The translations under genes and the position numbers were made by a program. A DNA stretch of 64,000 nt from JANNXQ01 sp038238555 (lineage in GTDB: Bacteria > Verrucomicrobiota > Verrucomicrobiia > Chthoniobacterales > Chthoniobacteraceae). This document shows positions 7,337-15,149 of this stretch, piece by piece. Position 1 is the stretch's first letter. Each line of letters opens with the position of its first letter. The notes beneath the pieces are model-generated. The model did no database searches. It was not told the DNA's origin and saw nothing but the letters and a program-made list of their open reading frames with translations. The stretch is taken from the NCBI GenBank assembly GCA_038238555.1, contig JBBRXP010000006.1, positions 4,311-68,310 of the forward strand, written 5' to 3'.

Positions 7337-9649
7337 CTAGCTCTGGTGCTCGCGTCGCAGGCGACGCGCCGCTTCGACCATGTGTTCCAGAGCTGGCAAC
7401 ACTTCCTGCCAGCCGCGAGTCTTCAAACCGCAGTCGGGATTCGCCCAAACGTGTTCGGCAGGCAGGACCGCGCACGCGCGACGGAGCAGCGCCGCCATCT
7501 CGTCGGCGGAAGGCACACGGGGCGAGTGGATGTCCCACACGCCCGGCCCGACCTCCGCGGGATAACTGAATTCTTCAAAGGCGGTGAGCAGCTCCATGTT
7601 CGAGCGCGAGGTTTCGATCGAGATCACGTCGGCATCGAGGGCGGCGATGGAGTCGATGATGTCGTTGAATTCGCAATAGCACATGTGCGTGTGGATTTGC
7701 GTCTCGTCGCGCACGCCGCCCGCACACAACCGGAACGCCTCGACTGCCCATTTGAGATATTCTTTCCAGTCCTGCCGTCGGAGCGGCAGTCCTTCGCGCA
7801 AAGCCGGCTCGTCGATTTGAATCATGCCGATGCCGGCGCCTTCCAGGTCGAGAACCTCGTCGCGCAGCGCCAGCGCAATTTGGCGCGTGGTGACCGAGCG
7901 CGGCTGATCGTCGCGCACGAAGCTCCATTGCAGCATTGTCACCGGACCGGTGAGCATTCCCTTCATCGGCCGGGTGGTCAGCGATTGCGCATAGCTCGAC
8001 CAGCGGACCGTCATCGGCTGAGGGCGCGACACGTCGCCGAAAATGATTGGCGGCTTTACGCATCGGCTGCCGTAGCTCTGCACCCAGCCATTTTCGGTGA
8101 AGGCGAATCCGTCGAGCTGCTCGCCGAAGTATTCGACCATATCGTTGCGCTCGAACTCGCCATGCACCAGCACGTCGAGCCCGATCTTCTCCTGACTCGC
8201 GATCACCTCGGCGGTTTTCGATTCGAGGAAGCTTTCATATTCCGCATCGGCAAGTTCGCCTTTCTTCCACCGCGCCCGAGCGGATCGCACATCGTCGGTC
8301 TGCGGAAAGGAGCCAATGGTTGTGGTGGGAAACAGCGGAAGGGACAGCCGCGAGCGCTGAATTTTGCTTCGCTCAGCGAAAGGAAGTTTGCGCTGCGTGT
8401 CGTGGGCCGACACTTGCGCGAGCCGCTCCGAAACCAGTCGATTGTGAATCCGGCCGCTCGCGCGCCGCGCATCACATGCCTGTCGATTCGCGCTCAAGAC
8501 CAGGGGCTCCGGCTCATCACGCAGCACCCGCGCGAGAGTGACAACTTCGGCCAGCTTTTCATCGGCAAAGGCGAGCCAGCCGCGCAACTCAGGATCGAGC
8601 TTCGACTCCGAGCGGAGCGTCACCGGCACATGCAGCAGCGAGCAGGATGGCGCCAGCCAGAGCCGCTCAGGCCCGAGACGACTCTTCGCCTTCACCAACA
8701 ACTCGAAGGAGTGCGCGAAATCGTTCTTCCAGATGTTTCGGCCGTCCACGAATCCGAGCGAGAGCACTTTGTCGCCGGGAAAAGCGGCGAGCAGCGTGTC
8801 GAGTTCCGCCTCTGCGCGCGTGACATCGAAATGCACACCCGCGACTGGCAGGGCGAGGAGCGTCGAAAGGTTCTGCCGCAAATCGCCAAAGTAAGTCGCA
8901 ACCAACAGTCGCAGCCCCGGCACCGCCTCACTCAGCGTGCGATACGCCCCGAGCAAGGCAGCGCGCTGCGCGTCGGTAAGATCGAGCGCCAGAACAGGCT
9001 CATCGAGCTGCACCCATTCCGCGCCGAGAGCCACGAGGCGTTGCAATACTTCCGCATAAATCGGAAGCAGCCCGCCGAGCAAAGCGAGCGGATCAAACGC
9101 TTCCTCGTCCCGTGTCTTGCTCAGCAGCAAGTAAGTCACCGGCCCGATGAGCACGGGCTTCGTTTTGATATCCAAAGCCAGCGCCTCGGCGAATTCATCG
9201 AATGGCTTGGTGCTACCGAGACGAAAGCTTTGCCCGCGATGCAGCTCGGGCACGAGGTAGTGGTAATTGGTGTCGAACCACTTCGTCATTTCGAGCGCAT
9301 GCCCGTTGCCGCAGCATTCCGCGGCATCGCGATTGCCTCGCGCGATACGGAAATACGTCGCGAGATCGACTTGCTCGCTCGACCAGCCGAAACGCTCCGG
9401 CACTGCGCCGACGAGCGCTGTCATATCCAGCATCTGGTCGTAAAAACTGAAGTCATTCGACGGGATCAGATCGATGCCGGCGCGTTGTTGTTTGAGCCAG
9501 TGCTCGCGTCGAAGAGCGGCGGCACGCTCGCGCAGTTCGGCCTCGGCAATCTGGCCACTCCAGAATGCCTCCACCGCGCGCTTCAACTGCCGTTGGTCGC
9601 CGATGCGCGGATAGCCCAGGCTGTGCGTCGGATAAGGAATAGACTTCAT
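7337..9649 (-). CDS. metE: Cobalamin-independent methionine synthase
   Basis: Transfers the methyl group of 5-methyltetrahydropteroyl-triglutamate to homocysteine without B12. The 770 residues match MetE along the full length, from the N-terminal HSLGYPRIG through FPTTTIGSFPQT to the zinc site QIHTHMCYCEFND (His, Cys) and WANPDCGLKTRGW (Cys). ATG 9649 was chosen because MKSIPYPTHSLGYPRIG fits the family; the frame opens nine codons earlier. It is divergent from metR and lies next to another B12-independent system (class I RNR with riboswitch). No frameshift is visible. Confidence 0.97.
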   Translation of the reverse strand: MKSIPYPTHSLGYPRIGDQRQLKRAVEAFWSGQIAEAELRERAAALRREHWLKQQRAGIDLIPSNDFSFYDQMLDMTALVGAVPERFGWSSEQVDLATYFRIARGNRDAAECCGNGHALEMTKWFDTNYHYLVPELHRGQSFRLGSTKPFDEFAEALALDIKTKPVLIGPVTYLLLSKTRDEEAFDPLALLGGLLPIYAEVLQRLVALGAEWVQLDEPVLALDLTDAQRAALLGAYRTLSEAVPGLRLLVATYFGDLRQNLSTLLALPVAGVHFDVTRAEAELDTLLAAFPGDKVLSLGFVDGRNIWKNDFAHSFELLVKAKSRLGPERLWLAPSCSLLHVPVTLRSESKLDPELRGWLAFADEKLAEVVTLARVLRDEPEPLVLSANRQACDARRASGRIHNRLVSERLAQVSAHDTQRKLPFAERSKIQRSRLSLPLFPTTTIGSFPQTDDVRSARARWKKGELADAEYESFLESKTAEVIASQEKIGLDVLVHGEFERNDMVEYFGEQLDGFAFTENGWVQSYGSRCVKPPIIFGDVSRPQPMTVRWSSYAQSLTTRPMKGMLTGPVTMLQWSFVRDDQPRSVTTRQIALALRDEVLDLEGAGIGMIQIDEPALREGLPLRRQDWKEYLKWAVEAFRLCAGGVRDETQIHTHMCYCEFNDIIDSIAALDADVISIETSRSNMELLTAFEEFSYPAEVGPGVWDIHSPRVPSADEMAALLRRACAVLPAEHVWANPDCGLKTRGWQEVLPALEHMVEAARRLRREHQS

Positions 9650-9695
9650 CCGGCTGACGTTACGAGCCGAACGCACGCGGCGTTAGCGCATCCTC

Positions 9696-9712
9696 TGAAT
9701 GATGATCATTCA
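9696..9712. promoter_or_regulatory. Inverted repeat between metE and metR, probable MetR operator
   Basis: TGAATGA-TGA-TCATTCA is a perfect 7-bp inverted repeat in the metE-metR divergent region. It keeps the TGAA...TTCA ends of the known MetR box but with wider spacing (9 bp instead of 5). Binding by the adjacent LysR-type regulator is inferred from position. Confidence 0.5.
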
Positions 9713-9758
9713 CAGAACGAATGACGCGCGCTCGCTCGCCGGTGGGACGTTGGAGGGA

Positions 9759-10679
9759 ATGTCCTCCGGTCTCGAACTCCGCCACCTGAGCACGCTGATT
9801 GCGCTCGCCGAGACCGGCAATCTTTCCAAAGCGGCGCGCCGCCTGCATCTCTCGCAGCCGGCAATCTCGCACCAAATTCGGAGTGTCGAAGAGTCTTACG
9901 GCGCTGCGCTGTTTGAGAGGAAGAGCAGCCCTCTCCGGCTGAGCGCGCTCGGGCAACGGCTGGTCGAGCTGGCTTATGAGGTTCACGGCCAGATGCGCGA
10001 CGCTGAGCGCGATCTCAAACGCATTGCGAGCGGCCACGCCGGACAACTGCGCGTCGCTGTCGAGTGCCACTCATGCTTCGACTGGCTGATGCCGTCGATG
10101 GATGCCTTCCGCGAACGCTGGCCCGAGGTGGAACTCGATCTTGTGTCCGGCTTTCAGCCCGATCCCGTCGGACTCCTCGCCGAAAGCCGCGCCGATCTCG
10201 TCATCGTCTCGCGCGCCACAAAGCGCCGCGATGTGATCTATCACCCGCTCTTTGGTTACGAAGTGCTGGCGCTGTTTTCAAAGAATCACCCGCTCTCGCA
10301 TAAGAGTTTCGTCACCGCGCAGGACTTCCGCCGCGAAACACTCGTCACCTATCCGATTCCCGACGAGCGCCTTGATTTCGTCCGCGACGTGTTGATCCCA
10401 GCGGATGTCGCACCGCAGCGCCGAACCACCGAACTGACCGTTGCAATTCTCCAACTCGTAGCGAGCGGTCGTGGCGTGGCCGCACTCCCCGGCTGGACGG
10501 TGCAGCCTTATCTCGACCACCAATACGTGATCGCAAGGACGATTGGGAGAAAGGGCCTGTTTAGCCAACTCTACGCCGCGACAACGACAAGCGCCGCGAA
10601 GGTCAGTTATGTCCAGGAGTTCATCGGGACCACCAAGCGCATCAGCTTCTCAACATTGCAACGCATCAGCCCGGTGTGA
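9759..10679 (+). CDS. metR: LysR-family transcriptional regulator MetR
   Basis: Homocysteine-responsive activator of methionine genes. The product has 306 residues. The N-terminal winged HTH (LRHLSTLIALAETGNLSKAARRLHLSQPAISHQI) is followed by a LysR effector domain with the MetR-typical AVECHSCFDWLMPSM and PDPVGLLAESRADLVI. ATG 9759 follows GGAGGG and avoids placing the start inside the 9696-9712 palindrome; an in-frame ATG at 9699 exists. The divergent metE-metR arrangement is the same as in enterobacteria, supporting metE as its target. Confidence 0.9.
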   Translation: MSSGLELRHLSTLIALAETGNLSKAARRLHLSQPAISHQIRSVEESYGAALFERKSSPLRLSALGQRLVELAYEVHGQMRDAERDLKRIASGHAGQLRVAVECHSCFDWLMPSMDAFRERWPEVELDLVSGFQPDPVGLLAESRADLVIVSRATKRRDVIYHPLFGYEVLALFSKNHPLSHKSFVTAQDFRRETLVTYPIPDERLDFVRDVLIPADVAPQRRTTELTVAILQLVASGRGVAALPGWTVQPYLDHQYVIARTIGRKGLFSQLYAATTTSAAKVSYVQEFIGTTKRISFSTLQRISPV

Positions 10680-10696
10680 GCCCGGGTGTGCCGCCG

Positions 10697-11053
10697 ATGG
10701 AAGCAGCCGACGTGGCCAGCGCAAAGAGGGCGACATACGAGGAATGTCTGACTTCATGCCTGAGCTGCGCCGCTGCCGCCGAAAGGTGCGCCGCTCATTG
10801 CTCCCGCCAGGAGAACGCCGCGGAATTGGTGAACGTCATCTGCGTCGCCCGGACCTCCGCCGATGTATGTCTCCTTACCGCGCGCCTCATCTCTCAAGGG
10901 TCAGATTTCGTTCAGGAGTATTGCGCGCTCTGCGCGGAAGTCTGCCACACTCTTCGCGAGGAATGTCTCAAGCAGCCTGGAATAGCGTGCTGCGATCATT
11001 GCTCCGAACTCGCGCTGCACTGCGATCGGGCATGTCAAAAGGCCGCGGTATGA
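10697..11053 (+). CDS. Cys-rich four-helix-bundle copper-storage-like protein (DUF326/Csp3-like)
   Basis: 118 residues without signal peptide, with Cys at helix-type intervals: EECLTSCLSCAAAAERCAAHC, ADVCLLTARL, YCALCAEVCHTLREECL, CCDHCSELALHCDRAC. This matches cytosolic Csp-type proteins that bind many Cu(I) ions with inward-facing Cys residues. A GTG at 10676 overlapping the metR stop is an alternative start. A related gene lies at 55.0 kb. Its end overlaps by 19 bp the convergent E1-like gene. Function is by family resemblance. Confidence 0.8.
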   Translation: MEAADVASAKRATYEECLTSCLSCAAAAERCAAHCSRQENAAELVNVICVARTSADVCLLTARLISQGSDFVQEYCALCAEVCHTLREECLKQPGIACCDHCSELALHCDRACQKAAV

Positions 11054-12435
11054 GCCTGTTGAATTCGCGGCAGGCTTCGTGTAAATCCGGAGATAGAGAC
11101 ACGCCGCCGATAGTTCTCCTCTCGCAGTGCGACTTGGAGCGGTGAGTTGCTTCGCAGTTGCGCATTGATGATCTCGCAGCGGACACCGCCGTGGAGACCA
11201 CGCAGCACTTCAGCCATGACCAGCGCGCCGGCATAGGCACCTACGAAGGACGACGAGAGAGCCTTGTCGGCGAGTGTTTCGGCGAGAATGCCACACGGGT
11301 CTTGCGTGCGGAAGGCATCGAGCAGCGCAACCTTCGCCTCAACGCCGGCCATCTCGTCTTCTGCCCAAATCTGCGCCGGAATGCGCGACGCCCCCGGGAA
11401 GGTGTGGAAAGACAATCGATCGAACGTATCAACGCTTCCGCCCAAGCCGCACTCGACGACCAATGCGAAACCTGCGGCATCCAGGCATCGCCTCGCGGGC
11501 GCTGAATCGAAACCGCAAAGCGCGATGTAAGGCTCGTCGTCACCACGGCGAACGGTGGCGTCGAAACGGCGCTCGCAGATGCGAGTTCGGAAGCCTCGTG
11601 TCTCCAGCCAGTGCGAGCAGAGGCGGCTCTTGAATCGACCCGGCGAGTCGTTCTCGCAAAGCAGGCCGGCGCTCCAATTTCCGCTCACCACTCGGTCGAA
11701 ATCCTGGAGCAGGAATAGCGTGTCGCTCGGGCGCTCGTAGGGCAGCAGCGCTGCGTTCCAAAGAAATGCCTGACCCAAATGGCCGAGACCCAGAAACCAC
11801 AAGTTGGAGGGCAAGTATTTCAATTCGGGGCCGACCGCCTCGTCATCAGTCCAGTCGAGGTCGGGCCGCCACAGCGAGACGCCGAGCGGGCGCTCGACGA
11901 AGCGGCTGCTCAGGCCGCAGACGCGGAGAAAGCCACGCGCTACTCCCAACCCTCCCGCAAGCACGCCACCGAGCGCGAAGTCGATGCCGTCGTCCAAAGT
12001 GAATGACATCTCGGCCGGTGCCACGCCGCCGCGCCAGCCGGAGCAAATGACCGACAGCGCATCGGGCACAGGCTCGGCTGTTGCACCGAAATACAGCGTG
12101 TGACTTCGGTCCGAATGGCGCGCGCGGGCGAGTCGAGCGCCGAGGGACTCTACGACCTTATTCAACGAGCCTGCGCCAGGCCAAGGCACCAGCAACTCCA
12201 CCTGCACTGGCATTTCCACCGAGACACCCCCGAGGAAAGCGCGTTTGCCAGTATTGACCGCAGTTAGCAGCGCGGCCTGAAGGGCAGCGGAGCGCGTGAT
12301 TTCCTCACCGCAAATAAGGTTGAGTCGGAACTGTCCCAGCCTCTCCATAGCTTGCGCATAGGTGCCGCCAAAGCGTTCGAGAACCGCGCGCGCGAGACGG
12401 CAGTAATTCCCCTCGTTGAGCTGGTCGGGTGTCAT
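11035..12435 (-). CDS. E1-like (ThiF-fold) ubiquitin-activating enzyme homolog
   Basis: 466 residues. The C-terminal half carries an adenylating Rossmann core: NLWFLGLGHLGQAFLW (GxGxxG, about 250-265) and LFLLQDFDRVVSGNWSAG (DxD and Asn). A later VVECGLGG offers a candidate catalytic Cys. The N-terminal ~200 residues are an additional domain seen in bacterial E1 proteins of Ub-like systems. ATG 12435 overlaps the stop of the JAB gene (ATGA), so the four genes Ubl-E2-JAB-E1 are translationally coupled. Expected role is to activate the upstream Ub-like protein and pass it to the E2. Similar operons (Bil and relatives) act against phage. Confidence 0.85.
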   Translation of the reverse strand: MTPDQLNEGNYCRLARAVLERFGGTYAQAMERLGQFRLNLICGEEITRSAALQAALLTAVNTGKRAFLGGVSVEMPVQVELLVPWPGAGSLNKVVESLGARLARARHSDRSHTLYFGATAEPVPDALSVICSGWRGGVAPAEMSFTLDDGIDFALGGVLAGGLGVARGFLRVCGLSSRFVERPLGVSLWRPDLDWTDDEAVGPELKYLPSNLWFLGLGHLGQAFLWNAALLPYERPSDTLFLLQDFDRVVSGNWSAGLLCENDSPGRFKSRLCSHWLETRGFRTRICERRFDATVRRGDDEPYIALCGFDSAPARRCLDAAGFALVVECGLGGSVDTFDRLSFHTFPGASRIPAQIWAEDEMAGVEAKVALLDAFRTQDPCGILAETLADKALSSSFVGAYAGALVMAEVLRGLHGGVRCEIINAQLRSNSPLQVALREENYRRRVSISGFTRSLPRIQQAHTAAF

Positions 12436-12905
12436 AGCAGGGTCAGACGGACTTTGCCGGACTTCGGCCCCCAGGAGTTCCAGCGGTGATCGCCGCAGTA
12501 TTCGTGAATGCCGACACCAGCCAGGGATTGGAAACGTCGTTGGGCGAATTGCGGCACGATGAGGGCGACGTGGCCGCTCTGCGCGATCATCGGATGGGTG
12601 CTGTCGGAGCCGCTTTGCCCGGTCCATTCGCTCGGGTGCGTATGCACGTCGGCGAGCACGCGCATCTTGCGAGCACGGCAAAATTCCCACAGCGGCACAA
12701 AGCCTTCGCCGTGAAACATGATGATTCCAGTATCCAGCGCGGTGGGATCGAGGTCGTCGTAGCAGATAAAATGACTCACCTTTCGCGCGCCGTTACCGCC
12801 GAGGAGAAACGCGCCGCTCTCACGGTGTCCACCGCCGCGACGTTTCAGCTCGCGGATAAGCCGCCACCAGACGAGCCACGAAATGCACAGATTAGGCGAC
12901 GGCAT
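12432..12905 (-). CDS. JAB/JAMM-family metalloprotease (deubiquitinase-like)
   Basis: 157 residues. The JAMM zinc-protease signature is complete: Glu in HRESGAFLLGG (about 28-38) and VHTHPSEWTGQSGSD (H-x-H-P-x6-S-x2-D). By family it would cleave the Ub-like protein from conjugates or process its C-terminus. The start overlaps the E2 stop by 14 bp and the stop overlaps the E1 start. In the Bil operons I know of, the DUB is last; here it precedes E1. Confidence 0.87.
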   Translation of the reverse strand: MPSPNLCISWLVWWRLIRELKRRGGGHRESGAFLLGGNGARKVSHFICYDDLDPTALDTGIIMFHGEGFVPLWEFCRARKMRVLADVHTHPSEWTGQSGSDSTHPMIAQSGHVALIVPQFAQRRFQSLAGVGIHEYCGDHRWNSWGPKSGKVRLTLL

Positions 12906-13368
12906 ATTTTCTCCGGTTCAGGCACGAGTGAACGAAGTTGAGATAGACAACGATCGAGAACTCCGGCTGCCACCAGACGTTCGGAAACTGCGGCTTCCAG
13001 CTCTCATGCCCAGGCATCGCCATGCGGTCGCAAGGCGCATAGAGCGCCACGCCATTGTTCCAGCCAGGATTGAAGACTTTGGTGACGTTACCCGGTCCTT
13101 TCGGCCAGAGCGCAGGGTCCAGGCGGCAATTCTTCTCCACGTCCCACGGGCAAGCCGTCGGCGCAGTCTGCGGATAGCCATCCGCAGTGAAGCGCAGAAA
13201 CACTTTTCCCGCGGCGACCAAGTCCTCGTCGGCCTGCATCCAGAACACCGGGTGCGGCCAGACGATGCCGGTCAACACGCCGTTCAGCGCCCATCTCCCC
13301 GCATCCGCGCCGGCTTGGAAGGGTGCGTCCTCGAGGTGAGCGTGGAAAAGCGCTTCGTCCGGGCTCAC
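12892..13368 (-). CDS. E2-like ubiquitin-conjugating protein (predicted)
   Basis: 158 residues. The sequence YPQTAPTACPWD...WPKGPGNVTKVFNPGWNNGVALYAPCDR resembles the E2 core in which a Pro-rich strand is followed by the HPN-like loop and a catalytic Cys (in LYAPCDR). Trp-rich C-terminal helices follow. GTG start (13366-13368) overlaps the stop of the Ubl gene as GTGA. Assignment rests on this motif pattern and on the E1/JAB/Ubl operon context; on sequence alone it would be unrecognised. Confidence 0.7.
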   Translation of the reverse strand: MSPDEALFHAHLEDAPFQAGADAGRWALNGVLTGIVWPHPVFWMQADEDLVAAGKVFLRFTADGYPQTAPTACPWDVEKNCRLDPALWPKGPGNVTKVFNPGWNNGVALYAPCDRMAMPGHESWKPQFPNVWWQPEFSIVVYLNFVHSCLNRRKYAVA

Positions 13369-13847
13369 CCATTCACCTCCACCTTGCCCGTGAGATTCAG
13401 GCGCACCTCGCAGGCGTGCGGCTTCACAAACGAGCCGATGTGCGCGGATTCCGGCAGCACATCATTGGGCGCTTCCGGCAGGCGCAGCACCTTGTCGAGC
13501 GCGTCGGCGCCTTTCAGCCCGAAGGCGCGCAACGCCCAATGCAGGACTTTTTCGATGGTCGCGGCGGGTGCGAAGCTCCGGCTCTGCTCGCCGTTGTAAA
13601 AGACGGTGACCGCGACCTTGCGGCAGCGGTGGCAGTGGACGTGGTGGCGATGTTTGATGCCGCACTCGCGCAGCTTGCGATGCCGGTCATGAGGCTCCTC
13701 CTCATCTTCGATGGTGAGGTGAATGTCGCCGTTGGCGTCAGGCGCGATGCGCTTGAGCAGTTCCTCGACGGTGGCGTCTTCGTCGATTTTGACGAGCTTC
13801 GGTTCGCGGGCGTCGGCGGTGTGGATGTAGAGTTCGATTTCTTTCAT
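13365..13847 (-). CDS. Tandem ubiquitin-like beta-grasp protein (ISG15-like)
   Basis: 160 residues in two beta-grasp-like halves. The first is MKEIELYIHTADAREPKLVKIDEDATVEELL... (about 1-80) and the second AVTVFYNGEQSRSFAPAATIEKVLHWALRAFGL... (about 82-155). Each has the two-strand then helix opening of ubiquitin folds. The link contains a His/Cys-rich patch (HRHHVHCHRC). The C-terminus GKVEVNG ends in Gly, as required for activation. A start 38 codons upstream is open, but MKEIEL fits the fold and follows the intergenic operator. First gene of the coupled Ubl-E2-JAB-E1 operon. Confidence 0.75.
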   Translation of the reverse strand: MKEIELYIHTADAREPKLVKIDEDATVEELLKRIAPDANGDIHLTIEDEEEPHDRHRKLRECGIKHRHHVHCHRCRKVAVTVFYNGEQSRSFAPAATIEKVLHWALRAFGLKGADALDKVLRLPEAPNDVLPESAHIGSFVKPHACEVRLNLTGKVEVNG

Positions 13848-13968
13848 TGGCGTTTGTCTCCGGTTGGATTGGTTAATGAGGAGAGCCGGCCCGCGGGCCA
13901 AATTTTCCATTCCGCGCGCGCTTTTTTTCGGCTGACTACTGGCCTCACTAGGAGAAGCCACCCTCGAC

Positions 13969-14000
13969 GCGGAAATTTCCGCCGAAAGGACGGAAATTTT
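13969..14000. promoter_or_regulatory. Palindromic operator candidate between the Ubl and sigma-factor operons
   Basis: GCGGAAATTTCCGC (13969-13982) is a perfect 14-bp palindrome, followed by a partial copy CGGAAATTTT (13991-14000). A related half, AAATTTTCC, lies at about 13899. The cluster is in the divergent promoter region, so a shared regulator of both operons is plausible. Confidence 0.45.
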
Positions 14001-14056
14001 AGGGAATTGCCCGGCTTTCTGTTACGAACGCATGCGGATCACGACCGTCACCGCCG

Positions 14057-14701
14057 ATGTCAGAACTCACTCCCGACGCACTCGCCAAGTTCGAGCAGAC
14101 AGTCACCGATGAATTCATCGAGCGTCTGTCGATTTTTGCGTTGCGACGCACGAGGTCGCGTTACTGGCGTGGCGTTTGGGATGGCCATTTGCCCGGCGGC
14201 AACGGTGCTCGCGACATCGTGGCTGAGGCGCTTGATGACGTGCTATTCGGCCGGCGCACTTGGAATCCTGAGAAGAATCCCGACCTGCTCGACTTCATGC
14301 GCTCCGTAGTGAACAGCAAGATCAGCCACTTGCAGACGGGTGAAGAGAATCTCCACTGCAAATTGGCGCACGAGGAGAAGGACGAGGAAGGCAGAGAACA
14401 CGTGGAGAAACTGCCGACGAACCCCGCCACGACCGCCGACGAACAACTGCAAGCGAACGAAGACGAGACACGGAATAGCGAACTCATCTTCCTCTTCTAC
14501 GACTTCGTGGCTGGCGACAAACTCATCCAGGGAATCGTGGGCTGCACCATCGAGGGCGTCACCAGGCGCGCAGAGATCGCGGCCGCGCTGAAAGTGAAGG
14601 AGCAGGAGATCACCAACGCCAACAAGCGGCTGGAGCGCTGCTTCAAAGAATTCCGCAAGGCTCACGCCGACAAGAACCCGTTCAAATCCCCCAGGACTTA
14701 G
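14057..14701 (+). CDS. RNA polymerase sigma factor-like protein
   Basis: 214 residues. The N-terminal part (ARDIVAEALDDVLFGRRTWNPEKNPDLLDFMRSVVNSKISHL) resembles sigma region 2. The C-terminal part (GVTRRAEIAAALKVKEQEITNANKRLERCFKEFR) resembles a region-4 HTH of ECF-type factors. It is the first of a three-gene set with an unknown protein (1 bp apart) and an ImmA/IrrE peptidase, divergent from the Ubl operon. Sigma factors paired with IrrE-like peptidases suggest a stress-triggered transcription switch; that link is inference. Confidence 0.65.
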   Translation: MSELTPDALAKFEQTVTDEFIERLSIFALRRTRSRYWRGVWDGHLPGGNGARDIVAEALDDVLFGRRTWNPEKNPDLLDFMRSVVNSKISHLQTGEENLHCKLAHEEKDEEGREHVEKLPTNPATTADEQLQANEDETRNSELIFLFYDFVAGDKLIQGIVGCTIEGVTRRAEIAAALKVKEQEITNANKRLERCFKEFRKAHADKNPFKSPRT

Positions 14702-14702
14702 T

Positions 14703-15149
14703 ATGCCCGATGAAAAACCACTTACGCCCGCGACCGACGCGGTGAAGGCACTCGCCCGGCTTCTGCACGAACCGGAGATCGAGAGCGAGCCTCGCGAACA
14801 CATTCAAGCCGAGCTGAAAAGCGCCGGCATCGACACCGCCGCGCTGCTGAAGTCGGTGCGCGAGAAGATCAATCAGGCGAAGAGCCGGCAGCGGCTAGCC
14901 ACGGCGCACGAACGCCGGCAGGCGCTGCTCAGTAAAGTGACGCGCCTCAAGGCGACCGCAGCCAGAGGAGGCACACGACTACTCGACCAGGTAAAGGAAC
15001 TGCTCGACGCGCAGTTTGCCGGGCAGCAGCAAGCCGCCGTGTTGTTCCGTAAATTCGAGGAGGCGAAAGAGGAGGATCTCCAGTCATTGCTGGATGACAT
15101 CGTTCTACTCGACGCACCCGACGATGAAGAGCACCGGCCCGGCACCTAA
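14703..15149 (+). CDS. Hypothetical helical protein between sigma factor and ImmA/IrrE peptidase
   Basis: 148 residues, highly charged and predicted helical (KSVREKINQAKSRQRLATAHERRQALLSKVTRL; RKFEEAKEEDLQSLLDDIVLLD). No recognised domain. Starts 1 bp after the sigma-like gene and overlaps the peptidase start by 26 bp, so it is probably part of the same regulatory unit. Being cleaved by, or bound to, the peptidase is one possibility, without direct evidence. Confidence 0.7.
   Translation: MPDEKPLTPATDAVKALARLLHEPEIESEPREHIQAELKSAGIDTAALLKSVREKINQAKSRQRLATAHERRQALLSKVTRLKATAARGGTRLLDQVKELLDAQFAGQQQAAVLFRKFEEAKEEDLQSLLDDIVLLDAPDDEEHRPGT

Noticed and set aside
7356..7372. GCGTCGC-AG-GCGACGC hairpin near the dcd/metE ends as a terminator
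   Set aside because: It lies inside the metE coding end, has a 2-nt loop and no T run.
7193..9724. 843-codon open frame on the plus strand opposite metE
   Set aside because: It is antisense to a full-length MetE with all zinc ligands. The translation is Arg/Gln/His-rich without any recognisable domain and results from high GC codon use.
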